Positions 1 through 8,905 of a stretch of DNA of 64,000 bases are shown here, piece by piece. How positions within the stretch are numbered: the stretch's first letter is position 1; each line of letters starts with the position of its first letter. The notes below the pieces were generated by a model, which worked only from the letters and a program-made list of their open reading frames with translations, was not told the DNA's origin and made no database searches. Position numbers and translations under genes: made by a program. The DNA lies in the NCBI GenBank assembly GCA_937920475.1, contig CALEUX010000009.1:1-64000 (forward strand). The letters run 5' to 3'. Source of the stretch: an uncultured Marinilabiliaceae bacterium (lineage in GTDB: Bacteria > Bacteroidota > Bacteroidia > Bacteroidales > Marinilabiliaceae).

Positions 1-111
1 AGAACAATATATAGTGTAGTGAAAAATAAAGAACCATATAGGCAGGATTACATATGTCTTGACCCGAGAGAAGTAAAAAATAACAATAGCTCCACAAAAA
101 AAGTGGCTTAA
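1..111 (+). CDS. C-terminal tail of a cut-off gene, possibly an IS110-like transposase
   Basis: The window opens inside a reading frame of 36 codons ending in TAA at 109-111. The visible tail contains the stretch KNKEPYR followed by a polar lysine/asparagine-rich end. A short 'NxEPYR' motif near the end is something I associate with IS110/IS116 transposases, but with so little sequence this is only a guess. The frame is open from base 1 with no start, so the gene begins to the left. A plain unrelated protein tail is equally possible. Confidence 0.3.
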   Translation, partial: RTIYSVVKNKEPYRQDYICLDPREVKNNNSSTKKVA

Positions 112-134
112 AAACTTGTAATTTATTAGAGTAT

Positions 135-1121
135 ATGAAAAAACTAAATATCGGAATACTTGGTGTATCCAACCATTTTATTAAACGCATTGTGTTGCCT
201 CTTTCAACGGCTCAAAATTGCCGGCCATATGCCATTGCCTCCAGAAATGAAGATAGTGCCAGAAAGGCTGCTGAAGAATTCAACATACCTGTTGTACACA
301 CCAATTATCAGGAACTTTTAAATGATAAGTTGGTAGATGCTGTATATATTCCCCTGCCCAACCATATGCATGCCGAATGGGTTATTAAAGCATTAAGCGC
401 TGGAAAGCCGGTTTTATGTGAAAAGCCTCTGGCTTTAAATTTTGCCGAAGCCCAAACCATGGTTCAAGCATCAGAAAAAACAGGGGTTCCGCTGATGGAG
501 GCATTTATGTATCGCTTTCATCCGCTTTGGATACATGTTAAAAACCTGGTAAGAACCAACCAGCTTGGACAAATTAATTACATACATACCTCGTTCTCTT
601 ACAACAACGCCTCTCCATCGAATATAAGAAACATTGCCGCTTATGGCGGCGGAGCATTAATGGATATTGGCTGTTATGCCGTTTCTGTTCACCGGTTTAT
701 TTTTAACAAAGAGCCTATAAGAGTAATTTCGCAAATGACATTACATCCTGATTTTGCCACTGATATGCACACCTCCGGCCTTTTGGACTTTGGAGAGGCC
801 AGAGCCTCGTTTCATGTATCAACCTTATCGGAACCATTCCAGAAGGTTGATATTGTAGGCTCGGCAGGCTCAATTACCATTCATATTCCATTTAACACCT
901 ATGTTGATACACCATCATCTATTACCATAAACACTGGTCAGGGTTCACGTGAGGTTGTTTTCCCTATTTCCGATGCCTATCAGCTAATGTTTGAAGCCTT
1001 TGCGGAATCTGTTCTTCAACAAAAGCCGGTACCAACACCATTATCCGACGCCCTGAACAATATGAAAGTTATTGATGCCATGCGTCTATCAGCCGATACA
1101 AATAATTGGGTTATGGTATGA
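135..1121 (+). CDS. Gfo/Idh/MocA family NAD(P)-dependent oxidoreductase
   Basis: This is a cytoplasmic dehydrogenase of 328 residues, the usual length for the family. An N-terminal Rossmann fold starts with a GILGVSN dinucleotide-binding turn (residues 7-13). The hallmark EKPLA motif at 96-100 carries the lysine (K97) that is catalytic in this family, and YRFHP (126-130) and GGGALMDIG (171-179) belong to the C-terminal substrate domain. The substrate is normally a sugar or cyclitol, but it cannot be read from the sequence. The gene stands alone: the next plus-strand gene is 367 bases away across a dispersed repeat. The family call is firm and the substrate unknown. Confidence 0.93.
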   Translation: MKKLNIGILGVSNHFIKRIVLPLSTAQNCRPYAIASRNEDSARKAAEEFNIPVVHTNYQELLNDKLVDAVYIPLPNHMHAEWVIKALSAGKPVLCEKPLALNFAEAQTMVQASEKTGVPLMEAFMYRFHPLWIHVKNLVRTNQLGQINYIHTSFSYNNASPSNIRNIAAYGGGALMDIGCYAVSVHRFIFNKEPIRVISQMTLHPDFATDMHTSGLLDFGEARASFHVSTLSEPFQKVDIVGSAGSITIHIPFNTYVDTPSSITINTGQGSREVVFPISDAYQLMFEAFAESVLQQKPVPTPLSDALNNMKVIDAMRLSADTNNWVMV

Positions 1122-1488
1122 AAATTTTCTATGTCTGAATTCAGAATCTGTTTAAAATTACTTTTTAGACAATAGACATAAATCGTAAAATATTTAAAAT
1201 AAGCAAAATAAATTAGCAGTCTTGCTTGTCTCTTCTTTCTATTTAGTCTAATCCCGATAAACCGGGACACGTCTATCTGTCTGGAGTCTAAACTTCTAAT
1301 AGTCTTTAATAAAAGAGAAAACTAAATTTAAACAGTTACTCAATATTTTCCCAATATCCTGCGTTATTGATATAACTGTCAATATTTAGATGTAATTGCT
1401 GTAAATTTTTTAATACCTAACAGGTATTGCATTATCTTTCGGTTTCCAATTTGAATAAGCTAATAGTTTGGAATTTACAACCTAAACC
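1122..1488. other. Gene-free stretch with repeat copy 1
   Basis: This gap separates the oxidoreductase from the plus-strand lipoprotein gene. Its main content is the repeat at 1143-1340. The last 150 bases are AT-rich and should hold the promoter of the gene at 1489, but I see no exact TAnnTTTG box. No RNA gene is apparent. Confidence 0.6.
1143..1340. repeat. Dispersed inverted-ended repeat, copy 1
   Basis: About 200 bases bounded by GAATCTGTTTAAAATT on the left and AAATTTAAACAGTTACT on the right, so the ends are inverted copies of a CTGTTTAAA core. Reversed, it matches the element at 56721-56966 along most of its length, including the internal hairpin TCCCGATAAACCGGGA. No coding frame of note lies inside. 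It resembles a non-autonomous MITE-like or REP-like element. Confidence 0.7.
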
Positions 1489-2382
1489 ATGCCGAAGATT
1501 ATTGTTGCAATATTATTCATCTTCCTTTTCTCCTGTTCGCACGATAAACAGGTGCGGATATCAACATTCAATATTAGGTACGACAATTCAGGTGATGGTA
1601 TCAATAGTTGGGAATCAAGGATGCCATTGATTCAATCTTTTTTTCAAAAAGAAAAAATTGACATTATTGGAATGCAGGAAGTTACTCATAAACAACTTGT
1701 CGACTTGCAAAAAATGCTTCCCGATTATAATTATGTAGGGCAGGGACGTGAAACCGGAAAAGAAAATGGTGAGTATTGTCCCATCTTTTACAAAAAATCA
1801 AAGTTTTCTATTCTGGCTAAATCACAATTCTGGCTTTCAGACACCCCTGACGTTCCGGGAAGTGTCAGTTGGATGGGACCCATTCCAAGAATTGTTACAT
1901 GGGCTAAAATTAAAAACAACCATTCGGGGCATATTTTCTTTGTTTTTAATACCCATTTTTGTCACGTTAGTGAAACTGCCCGCGAGAAAAGCGCTATTTT
2001 GCTTTTGCATAAAATTAATGAAATTGCCGGGTATGCACCTGTTTTGTTAACCGGTAACCTCAACGCTGAAAAGACATCCAAAACGTATCAGATTTTAACC
2101 TCCAATTGGGATCGTTTTATTTCGATGATGGATTCAGAATCGATGGCGAAAAAATTCGTTAATCGCGACTCTACAACTTTTAATAATTTTGGGAATATAT
2201 CTGTGCCTCAAAAAATTGACTACGTTTTTGTAAACAGCTACTTTAGTGTTTCAAACTACAAAGTTCATGTGGTTAAGGAAAATGGCGTTTATATTTCCGA
2301 CCATTACCCTGTTTCCATTACTGCCAACTTTTTGTTCGAGCGTCAGGCCAGATTAGGCCCCGCAACAGAGGTACCCTGGTAA
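1489..2382 (+). CDS. Endonuclease/exonuclease/phosphatase-fold lipoprotein with altered GDxN motif
   Basis: The 297-residue protein has an N-terminal hydrophobic segment ending in a lipobox (LFSC, Cys16), so it is probably a membrane-anchored lipoprotein outside the cytoplasm. Family motifs follow in order: STFNIRYDN (25-33), GMQEV with the metal-binding Glu64, NTHFCH (His156), IDYVFV and SDHYPV (Asp271/His272). The usual GDxN motif reads GNLN at 189-192, so the conserved Asp is Asn. Relatives act on nucleic acids, phosphoinositides or other phosphodiesters. Activity here may be reduced or changed. The gene converges with the DUF2797 gene, the two ending only five bases apart. Confidence 0.88.
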   Translation: MPKIIVAILFIFLFSCSHDKQVRISTFNIRYDNSGDGINSWESRMPLIQSFFQKEKIDIIGMQEVTHKQLVDLQKMLPDYNYVGQGRETGKENGEYCPIFYKKSKFSILAKSQFWLSDTPDVPGSVSWMGPIPRIVTWAKIKNNHSGHIFFVFNTHFCHVSETAREKSAILLLHKINEIAGYAPVLLTGNLNAEKTSKTYQILTSNWDRFISMMDSESMAKKFVNRDSTTFNNFGNISVPQKIDYVFVNSYFSVSNYKVHVVKENGVYISDHYPVSITANFLFERQARLGPATEVPW

Positions 2383-2387
2383 TCTTT

Positions 2388-3194
2388 TTATTTTACTTTA
2401 AGCTCCACAAGGTAACCTGTATGTCGCCTGATGTTTATTACCCTATCATCATCAAAAAGCAGGTATTGCCCTTTTATTCCGGTTAAAAATCCAGAAATAA
2501 GTTTTTCATGTTCCAGACTGATGGTTTTTGGGTGCTGAGGGAATCGTTTAACAGGGTATTTTATATAATGAATACCATCATCTGAAAACTGATAGCCTAC
2601 CAGTTCTTCAGGCAACAACGATATAGCCGCTTGCCGCAAAACAATAAGATTAACCTCCTGATTAACCACATCCATTACCATTTTTTTCCATTGGGTTTTA
2701 TCGGAAAAATCTTTCGTTAAAAAGGCTTCTATTAACCCGGCTATATGTCGGTTGGGTGTTTTACAAATTCTAATGGCAGCCGAAGCGCCCTGATCAATCC
2801 AGCGAGTTGGAATTTGCGACTCACGCGTAACACCAACTTTTACTTCGCCGGTATTGGCCAAATAAACATAATGCGGCTGCAGGCAATGCCCTTTGGCCCA
2901 TTCCATATCGCGGGCTATTCCAAGGTGCGCTTTGCATTGAAGCGGCCTAAGCACACAATCGTCGGCTTCGGGGGCCGTTTGCATACACGAAAAACAAAAC
3001 CCCTGTGCAAAACTTTTTGAAGTAATTTTACCGCAAGATACACAGTTAATGATGCCGATATACTTAATCTCAATCTCTCTTCCAATAAGTTCGTTTAATG
3101 AAACTTTATGGTTTTCAAGTTGTAAATAGTATTCAACCGCATTATTTTGATTGAGAATACCACTCATTTTTCTGAGATTTCCTTTGTACACCAT
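2388..3194 (-). CDS. DUF2797 family protein
   Basis: A soluble 268-residue protein recognised as DUF2797 by its cysteine pairs CVSCG and CFSC followed by the segment with YLANTGEVKVGVTR and PTRWIDQGA. The YLA...KVGVT part recalls the GIY-YIG fold, and the four cysteines could bind zinc. No function is established for the family to my knowledge. It lies five bases upstream of the U32 gene on the same strand but is transcribed after it, since the order on the minus strand is U32 then DUF2797. The two are probably one transcript. Confidence 0.85.
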   Translation of the reverse strand: MVYKGNLRKMSGILNQNNAVEYYLQLENHKVSLNELIGREIEIKYIGIINCVSCGKITSKSFAQGFCFSCMQTAPEADDCVLRPLQCKAHLGIARDMEWAKGHCLQPHYVYLANTGEVKVGVTRESQIPTRWIDQGASAAIRICKTPNRHIAGLIEAFLTKDFSDKTQWKKMVMDVVNQEVNLIVLRQAAISLLPEELVGYQFSDDGIHYIKYPVKRFPQHPKTISLEHEKLISGFLTGIKGQYLLFDDDRVINIRRHTGYLVELKVK

Positions 3195-3199
3195 AGTTT

Positions 3200-4456
3200 T
3201 TATTGACGGTTGGCCTCATGTGCCGGTACAATTTTAAACAATTTATCGGCCCTGCGAATTTTTACTTCTACCGGCATTGAAAACCGGTCGCCCCGCTTTA
3301 CCTCATCAACAGGATTAAGATCTACTCTCAGCTCCGGAACAGTCATTTCAACGGCTCCTGTTGTAGGGCCAGTAATCAGTATCTCGTCGCCCACTTTTAA
3401 ATCGCGGGTTTCGAGTAAAAATTCTGCCACCCCAATTTTTGGGAAATAATTGGTGCCTTTGCCAATATAAATTTTCCTTTTGGTAGCCAGCGAACCATAA
3501 TTGGCACTCCACTCACCCAAACGCTGACCCAAGTAATACCCATTCCAGAAACCACGATTAAAAACAGAAGAGAGTTGCTTATCCCAATCATCTATCATCT
3601 GCTGATTGTAAGTGCCGTTTAATACCGACTGAATGGCTTCGCTGTAACAACGCACCACAGTTTTAACATATTCGGGACCCCTGGCCCGACCTTCAATCTT
3701 AAACACTCTAACGCCGGCATCAATCATCTTATTTAAAAAATGAATGGTCTTCAGATCCTTGGGCGACATAATGTACTGATTGTCCACTTCCAACTCGTCG
3801 CCTGTGTCTTTATCGGTTACAACATAAGCCCTGCGACAGGTTTGTAAACAGGCACCTCTATTGGCCGAAGAGTTTAACTGATGCAAGCTCAGATAGCATT
3901 TACCCGAAACGGCCATACACAAAGCTCCATGCGCAAACATCTCAATTTGTATCAGTTTTCCGCCAGGGCCTGTAATTTTTTCATTAACAATGGCTTCATG
4001 AGTCAGCTTTACCTGATCCATGTTTAACTCGCGCGCCAAAACCATTACATCGGCAAAGTGACTATAAAATTTTACTGCCTCAATATTCGAAATGTTTACC
4101 TGCGTAGAAATATGCACCTCCATGTTTTGCGAACGGGCATATTGAATGGCAGCCTGGTCAGATGCAATAACGGCACTGATGCCACTTTCTTTAGCAGCAT
4201 CAACCATTCGGCGCATCTCGTTCAAATCTTCATCATACAGCGTAATGTTCAGCGTTAAATATGACTTTAAGTCATTATCGCGACAAATAGATGCTATCTG
4301 TTTAAGGTCGTCGGGCGAAAAATTGGCCGACGATCGCGAACGCATATTTAAATCACCTGCACCAAAATAAACCGAATCGGCCCCCCCCTGAATAGCCGCC
4401 ATAAGCGATTCGTATGAACCCGCCGGCGCCATTACTTCAAAATCTTTTCTGTTCAT
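3200..4456 (-). CDS. trhP: Peptidase U32 family protein, TrhP/YegQ-like
   Basis: The 418-residue protein starts with the U32 signature (MAPAGSYESLMAAIQGGADSVYFG, positions 9-32, in part). It has the core cysteines C180, C187, C203 and C207, with FAHGALC before them and GACLQTCRR after, as in the tRNA-hydroxylation proteins of the U32 family. YegQ/TrhP in E. coli takes part in making 5-hydroxyuridine at tRNA position 34, so a tRNA-modification role is likelier than proteolysis. The C-terminal beta-barrel part (about 330-410) is present. The exact subfamily assignment (TrhP versus other U32 members) is inferred, so the symbol is tentative. Confidence 0.82.
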   Translation of the reverse strand: MNRKDFEVMAPAGSYESLMAAIQGGADSVYFGAGDLNMRSRSSANFSPDDLKQIASICRDNDLKSYLTLNITLYDEDLNEMRRMVDAAKESGISAVIASDQAAIQYARSQNMEVHISTQVNISNIEAVKFYSHFADVMVLARELNMDQVKLTHEAIVNEKITGPGGKLIQIEMFAHGALCMAVSGKCYLSLHQLNSSANRGACLQTCRRAYVVTDKDTGDELEVDNQYIMSPKDLKTIHFLNKMIDAGVRVFKIEGRARGPEYVKTVVRCYSEAIQSVLNGTYNQQMIDDWDKQLSSVFNRGFWNGYYLGQRLGEWSANYGSLATKRKIYIGKGTNYFPKIGVAEFLLETRDLKVGDEILITGPTTGAVEMTVPELRVDLNPVDEVKRGDRFSMPVEVKIRRADKLFKIVPAHEANRQ

Positions 4457-4530
4457 TTTACAAATTTACTTCACTTAATATGATGAGCTTGGCAAACAGT
4501 ACAACACAAATACCGTTTTTATGTTCTTGT

Positions 4531-6357
4531 TCAACGCCTTAAATGGTCGGCCGACAACACCTGAAGATATGCCTTTGCTCGCAAGCTATCGGTTTTAGAA
4601 ATTTCTCCCTCGGTTTGAATATAGGCTTTTGCCCGATTATCATATACCTGAAACGAAGTTGGCGTAATATAACCAAAAGCATCTGGATAAGTAAAAAAGG
4701 CAAACCCGGGAGAAGCTGCATCCAGCAAATTCTTGCTAAAAGGAAAACCTTCGCTGTTTATTTCTAACTGATGAAGCAGCGTTGCCACCATGTCGGTTTG
4801 GCTCCCTAAAGTATTGATTATTGTATCCTTCACAGCCAGGGCTCCTCCAGTCCATAGCATTGGAATATGATACCGCTCCTTCATTTGTGAGGTAAATTTT
4901 TGAGGCCCGGCAACGCCATGATCGGCAATGAGGACAAAGAGTGTATTGTCCCATAATTGATTGTCTTTAACTGCTCTGAAAAACTTTCCCAGTTCACGAT
5001 CGGTATAGTGCACCGAATTCATGTAAGGATTCTCAAAAACCTTCTCCATAGGCACATCAAAAGGTTCGTGACTGCTCAGTGTAAAGAAAAATTTAAAATA
5101 TGGCGACGAGGCCCGCTGCATTTCTGTGATGAGCCTGTTAAAAGTATATTCATCGTGTACACCCCATTTTTGTCCCTGGGTTGAGCGGGGGAAGTCGCTG
5201 ATAGTAATAACATTATCGAAACCTGAAAGGGTAACAAAAGAATTCATGCCCTTAAAGCCTATGTCTCCGCCGTACATATAGGTTAGATTTCCATAACCGT
5301 TGTCGCGTAAACGCTTTGGTAAGAAATTGAGCGATTGCGATTTGGCAGGATATTGAATAATTGAATACGCCGGAACAACCTGATACCCTGCCAATGTTGC
5401 CACAAGACCTTTGTCGGAGCGGTCGCTAGCTGCATAAATATTATTGAAAAGAACGCCTTCTTTAACCAACGAATCTAAATTTGGTGTTACCGGTTCACCT
5501 CCCAAAGCGCCAACTACCTGGGCAGAAAAACTCTCGAGCAAAATAATTACAATGTTAGGCCGATTGTTCTTTAGCAAATTAACACTTACCCCTTGATTGC
5601 TGAACATTCCATTAAAAATTTCAAGAGCCTTGTCTTCGTCCATAAATTTATAATGACGTGTTCGGGCATCCATACGCTTAAAGCTGTAGAGCAAATTCCA
5701 GATAGGATTAATAGCTGCATGGTTGGCAAATATGTGCTGCGAAAAATAGGCCACCCCTGTATTGATAGGTGCCACACCAAAACTTCCGCGTATGGGAACA
5801 ATCATTAAAGCCCCGGTAAACAAAACCAGAAAAGCGGATATTAAAGTTTGTCGCCAGTTTAAAGATGGTCGTGCGTCTTTAACCTTTACGAATTTTCTAA
5901 ACAAATTGACCCATAACAGAATAAATGCCGTAAGTATAACAAAAAACAACACCACTTCAATCCACGATAACGAGGCCAAAACAACCCAGGGTGTTTTCAG
6001 AAACGCGAGCGCTTCAGCATCCATGTGGCGCCCCCAGTACGAATAAAGATTGATATTGCCTGCTAACAAGGCAGAGAAGGCTCCTATAAAGAAATAGTTA
6101 ACCCAGTTCAGCAATTTGTATTTAAACTCCCTGAAAAAAAGCAACAATGGCACTTCAAGTACGCATAGGAGTGCAATCATATAGCCGGTCATAGATAAAT
6201 CGAGCCGAAGCCCAACTGCAAACGAAGCCAATAGAGAAATCGTAGTGGCTTCGCCGGAAAATTTAAAATTATATAGAATGAAAAACAATCGGTAAAATGC
6301 AAAAAATAACAACCAGAAAACTGTTGTACGAAATAGTTTCTTCAAAAAATAATTCAT
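4531..6357 (-). CDS. LTA synthase family protein (alkaline-phosphatase-fold transferase)
   Basis: The 608 residues begin with five likely membrane spans (about 10-30, 40-60, 60-76, 85-103, 132-152, and one near 170-190), followed by a sulfatase/alkaline phosphatase-type domain outside the membrane. Metal and catalytic residues are visible: Glu275 in LLESFS, SDRSDKG with Ser314 as the probable nucleophile, His430 in SSHEPF and ADHG (Asp479/His480). In Gram-negative relatives such enzymes move phosphoglycerol or phosphoethanolamine groups onto envelope glycans or lipids. The donor and acceptor here are unknown. The gene lies just left of the polysaccharide cluster but is divergent from it. Confidence 0.88.
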   Translation of the reverse strand: MNYFLKKLFRTTVFWLLFFAFYRLFFILYNFKFSGEATTISLLASFAVGLRLDLSMTGYMIALLCVLEVPLLLFFREFKYKLLNWVNYFFIGAFSALLAGNINLYSYWGRHMDAEALAFLKTPWVVLASLSWIEVVLFFVILTAFILLWVNLFRKFVKVKDARPSLNWRQTLISAFLVLFTGALMIVPIRGSFGVAPINTGVAYFSQHIFANHAAINPIWNLLYSFKRMDARTRHYKFMDEDKALEIFNGMFSNQGVSVNLLKNNRPNIVIILLESFSAQVVGALGGEPVTPNLDSLVKEGVLFNNIYAASDRSDKGLVATLAGYQVVPAYSIIQYPAKSQSLNFLPKRLRDNGYGNLTYMYGGDIGFKGMNSFVTLSGFDNVITISDFPRSTQGQKWGVHDEYTFNRLITEMQRASSPYFKFFFTLSSHEPFDVPMEKVFENPYMNSVHYTDRELGKFFRAVKDNQLWDNTLFVLIADHGVAGPQKFTSQMKERYHIPMLWTGGALAVKDTIINTLGSQTDMVATLLHQLEINSEGFPFSKNLLDAASPGFAFFTYPDAFGYITPTSFQVYDNRAKAYIQTEGEISKTDSLRAKAYLQVLSADHLRR

Positions 6358-6712
6358 CCTGTGTTCTTTAGTTTAAGTTCCGGTATTCCCCATATTTGCT
6401 TCATCAGGGTAGCATGAAGAGCGTTATGGGAAGCTAGTAAAATGAATGATTGTTGCATATTAAGAACATCCATTTTAACATCATTATTAAACCGCTATAA
6501 CAATCTTGAAACAACAATAATATTAGTCATAAATTACAGTCAGAAAAACAAAGACTCCCTTTTCAAAGTTATTATCCCGGTTTTAGAAAAAAACAAAACT
6601 AATAAAAAGAAAAGTCTATAAATAACTTTTATATGACCAAACATCTCTAAATTTGTAAAACTTTTGTCAAATAAAAGCACTTTTGGTTACAAATAAAAAC
6701 AAATATATAACC
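6358..6712. other. Divergent promoter region between LTA-synthase-like gene and first glycosyltransferase
   Basis: An AT-rich gap with both flanking genes pointing away, so it should carry two promoters. Only one plausible -7 box (6648-6655) was found. No hairpin or RNA gene stands out. Confidence 0.5.
6648..6655 (+). promoter_or_regulatory. Candidate Bacteroidota -7 promoter box
   Basis: The octamer TAAATTTG fits the TAnnTTTG -7 consensus of the major Bacteroidota sigma factor and lies about 57 bases before the ATG at 6713. I see no good TTTG -33 element at the expected distance, so the call is weak. Confidence 0.33.
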
Positions 6713-7540
6713 ATGATTAATTCTGAATTCGTTTCTGTTATTTTTACTACATATAATCAACCGGAATGGTTAAAAAAAGTATTGTGGGGTTTTGAATGTC
6801 AAACTCATAAAAATTTTGAGGTATTAATTGCCGATGATGGTTCTGGCGATGAAACACGAAGAATTATCAACAGGTTTATTGACAATGGAGTGCTAAAAAT
6901 AAAACATATCTGGCATCCTGACGAGGGATACCAAAAGTGCCCTATATTAAATAAGGCTATTTTAGCCTCTGAATCAGATTACTTAATCTTTACCGATGGA
7001 GATTGTATTCCACGTAACGATTTTATTGAACAACATTTAAAGAATCGCGCAGCCGGATATTTCTTATCAGGTGGAACTCTTCGATTACCAATGAAATTAA
7101 GCGAGAAAATTACTTGGGACGACATAAAAGAGGGAAGAGTCTTTAAATTGGGTTGGTTATATACTAATGGGTTACCCTTTAGTGTAAAAAGTAGTAAATT
7201 ATTTAGAAACCCACTCTTTACTAAAATTATGAACAAGATAACACCAACAAAATCGTCCTGGAATGGTCACAACTCGTCAGGATGGAAAAAAGATATTATG
7301 GCAATTAATGGGTTTAATGAAAATATGCTCTACGGCGGTCAGGACCGAGAACTTGGTGAACGATTAAGCAATTATGGTATTAAATCAAAACAAATACGTT
7401 ATTCAGCTATTTGCATTCATTTAGAGCATGCACGGCCCTATAAAACAGAGGAGTCGATCAAAAAAAATAAGGAAATTAGGAGACTTGTTGATCAAACCAA
7501 AGGTTTTTGGGTAAAAGAAGGAATAAGTCAACACAAGTAG
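6713..7540 (+). CDS. Family 2 glycosyltransferase with C-terminal galactosyltransferase-like part
   Basis: A 275-residue cytoplasmic GT-A enzyme. VSVIFTTYNQ begins the nucleotide-sugar domain, IADDGS is the first Asp motif, and FTDGDCIP supplies the DxD metal-binding motif. GFNENMLYGGQDRELGERL near the C-terminus is the Glyco_transf_7C-type segment seen in polymer-forming GT2 enzymes. I chose the ATG at 6713 because the reading frame can only be extended to a TTG at 6683, and the added ten residues lie before the conserved fold. It is the only plus-strand gene of the surrounding glycan cluster and converges with the GT56 gene. Confidence 0.9.
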   Translation: MINSEFVSVIFTTYNQPEWLKKVLWGFECQTHKNFEVLIADDGSGDETRRIINRFIDNGVLKIKHIWHPDEGYQKCPILNKAILASESDYLIFTDGDCIPRNDFIEQHLKNRAAGYFLSGGTLRLPMKLSEKITWDDIKEGRVFKLGWLYTNGLPFSVKSSKLFRNPLFTKIMNKITPTKSSWNGHNSSGWKKDIMAINGFNENMLYGGQDRELGERLSNYGIKSKQIRYSAICIHLEHARPYKTEESIKKNKEIRRLVDQTKGFWVKEGISQHK

Positions 7541-7592
7541 AGATTTAACTCACTGATTAATTGTATGTTGCAAACAGTATCAACAAAAAACT

Positions 7593-8645
7593 CTAATTAT
7601 TAAATATAACCTGGTATTCTTCAAAAAGCCGCTTTTCAGAAAATCTAGATTTAACAATGCTTATATTTTGGTTTATTTGTTCTTTAGTTAATTGGACAAG
7701 TTCAAAATCTGTTAAATTAATATATTTTACCTCAATGCCTAAATCCATTAACATTTCACATGTAGTAACTTGTTTGCGGAGGTAAACGGTTTTTCCCATT
7801 CCAATTAATGTAATAATATTTCCTACCGCCTGCTGTCGCCAATGGTTAAATATAGCAATATCTATTCCGTTTAGTAATTTCAAATAATCTGACAAAGACA
7901 AAAACTCGGTAATAGGTATAAACTTTTTCCCAAAAAACTGTTGCCCTACTGCAATTATTGAGTTGGCATATCTTTTGTCCCCATAGGATAGTGGGCAGTA
8001 AATCTGAATATCAAAGTCCTTGTACTTAAATAACTGTTCTAAAATTTCGTGATGATTGTTTGAAGCATGAGAAGAATTTCCCAGTAGAATATTTATAGTT
8101 TGATTGTTTAAACTTTCTGTCGAAATTGGTTGGTTGAAAACGTTACTTGGATAAAGCAAACAAGGAAGATGCTTTCCCTTAAACCCAAATTGTTCCCTTG
8201 CTATTGAAACATCGCCATTAATATGTGTAAGAATAAAGCCTAACCGGCCAACAACCCGCTTAAATATAAAGTTACTAAGATTCCTTTTGGCCCTTATGGT
8301 ATCGTCCGATAATCTGTAATACATATCTCCTCCCCATAATAGCCAATATGCCTTTTTACAAATAAACGGGAAAAAAAATAAACAAAAAACCACTTTGGTT
8401 TTTGACAGACTATGTAAAAATATTCTATCATAACGACTCATATATAAGAATAGTTCAAAGTAATTCAAAAAAGGAATTTTATAAAACCGCATTTTCTTAA
8501 CATTATCAAAATTATTTTCGGTCCCATCCATTCTTAAATACAGGAACAAATGATCTTCAGCCTTAAAGTTATTGTTTATGAACTGAATGTATTTATTAAA
8601 AAATTTTTCGGGGTAAACAATATGTAAATTTTTTTTGTTTTTCAT
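7593..8645 (-). CDS. GT56-type (WecF-like) fucosamine transferase
   Basis: The 350-residue protein matches the pattern of TDP-4-acetamido-fucose:lipid II transferases (GT56). It has an early HIVYPEKFFN segment, YWLLWGGDMYYRL in the middle, NILLGNSSHASNNH at the start of the second half, and IFNHWRQQAVGNI plus GMGKTVYLRK in the donor-binding half. WecF adds the third sugar of enterobacterial common antigen; in this phylum related enzymes sit in O-antigen or capsule loci, and the true sugar is unknown. No wecA or wzx gene is visible nearby. It is separated from the upstream Wzi-like gene by a hairpin-rich 260-base gap. Confidence 0.82.
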   Translation of the reverse strand: MKNKKNLHIVYPEKFFNKYIQFINNNFKAEDHLFLYLRMDGTENNFDNVKKMRFYKIPFLNYFELFLYMSRYDRIFLHSLSKTKVVFCLFFFPFICKKAYWLLWGGDMYYRLSDDTIRAKRNLSNFIFKRVVGRLGFILTHINGDVSIAREQFGFKGKHLPCLLYPSNVFNQPISTESLNNQTINILLGNSSHASNNHHEILEQLFKYKDFDIQIYCPLSYGDKRYANSIIAVGQQFFGKKFIPITEFLSLSDYLKLLNGIDIAIFNHWRQQAVGNIITLIGMGKTVYLRKQVTTCEMLMDLGIEVKYINLTDFELVQLTKEQINQNISIVKSRFSEKRLFEEYQVIFNN

Positions 8646-8681
8646 CTATTTATAATTTTGTTTTTAATTGATCAGATTGCC

Positions 8682-8763
8682 TTCCGCGCTGCGGAACAGG
8701 TTGCCCCGATTTGTCGGGGGAACTCGCCAATAGCCATGTGTCTGTGCGTCGAAACATTCGACG
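8682..8763. repeat. Cluster of three perfect GC-rich hairpins
   Basis: Three perfect six-base stems follow one another in AT-rich DNA: TTCCGC/GCGGAA (8682-8696), CCCCGA/TCGGGG (8704-8719) and CGTCGA/TCGACG (8747-8763). The middle one resembles the hairpin cores of the dispersed repeats elsewhere in the window (CCCG...CGGG). The cluster lies between two minus-strand genes, so it could act as an attenuator, an mRNA-stabilising structure or a REP-type element. None has the T-run of an intrinsic terminator. Confidence 0.65.
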
Positions 8764-8905
8764 TGGCTCGCTTCATGTATATAATTAAAGCTAAAGGTAT
8801 TTATTTGTAATCATCAATATTCTCATCTTTCGGCAAAAACGAACTCAGGTTTGACCACAGATTTGAGGCTGGAATACAAGCCTCATTTATTCCTGAACAA
8901 TACAT

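Noticed and set aside
1143-1340. A CRISPR or tandem-repeat array
   Set aside because: The repeats in this window are far apart, inverted-ended and not regularly spaced; no spacer pattern occurs anywhere.
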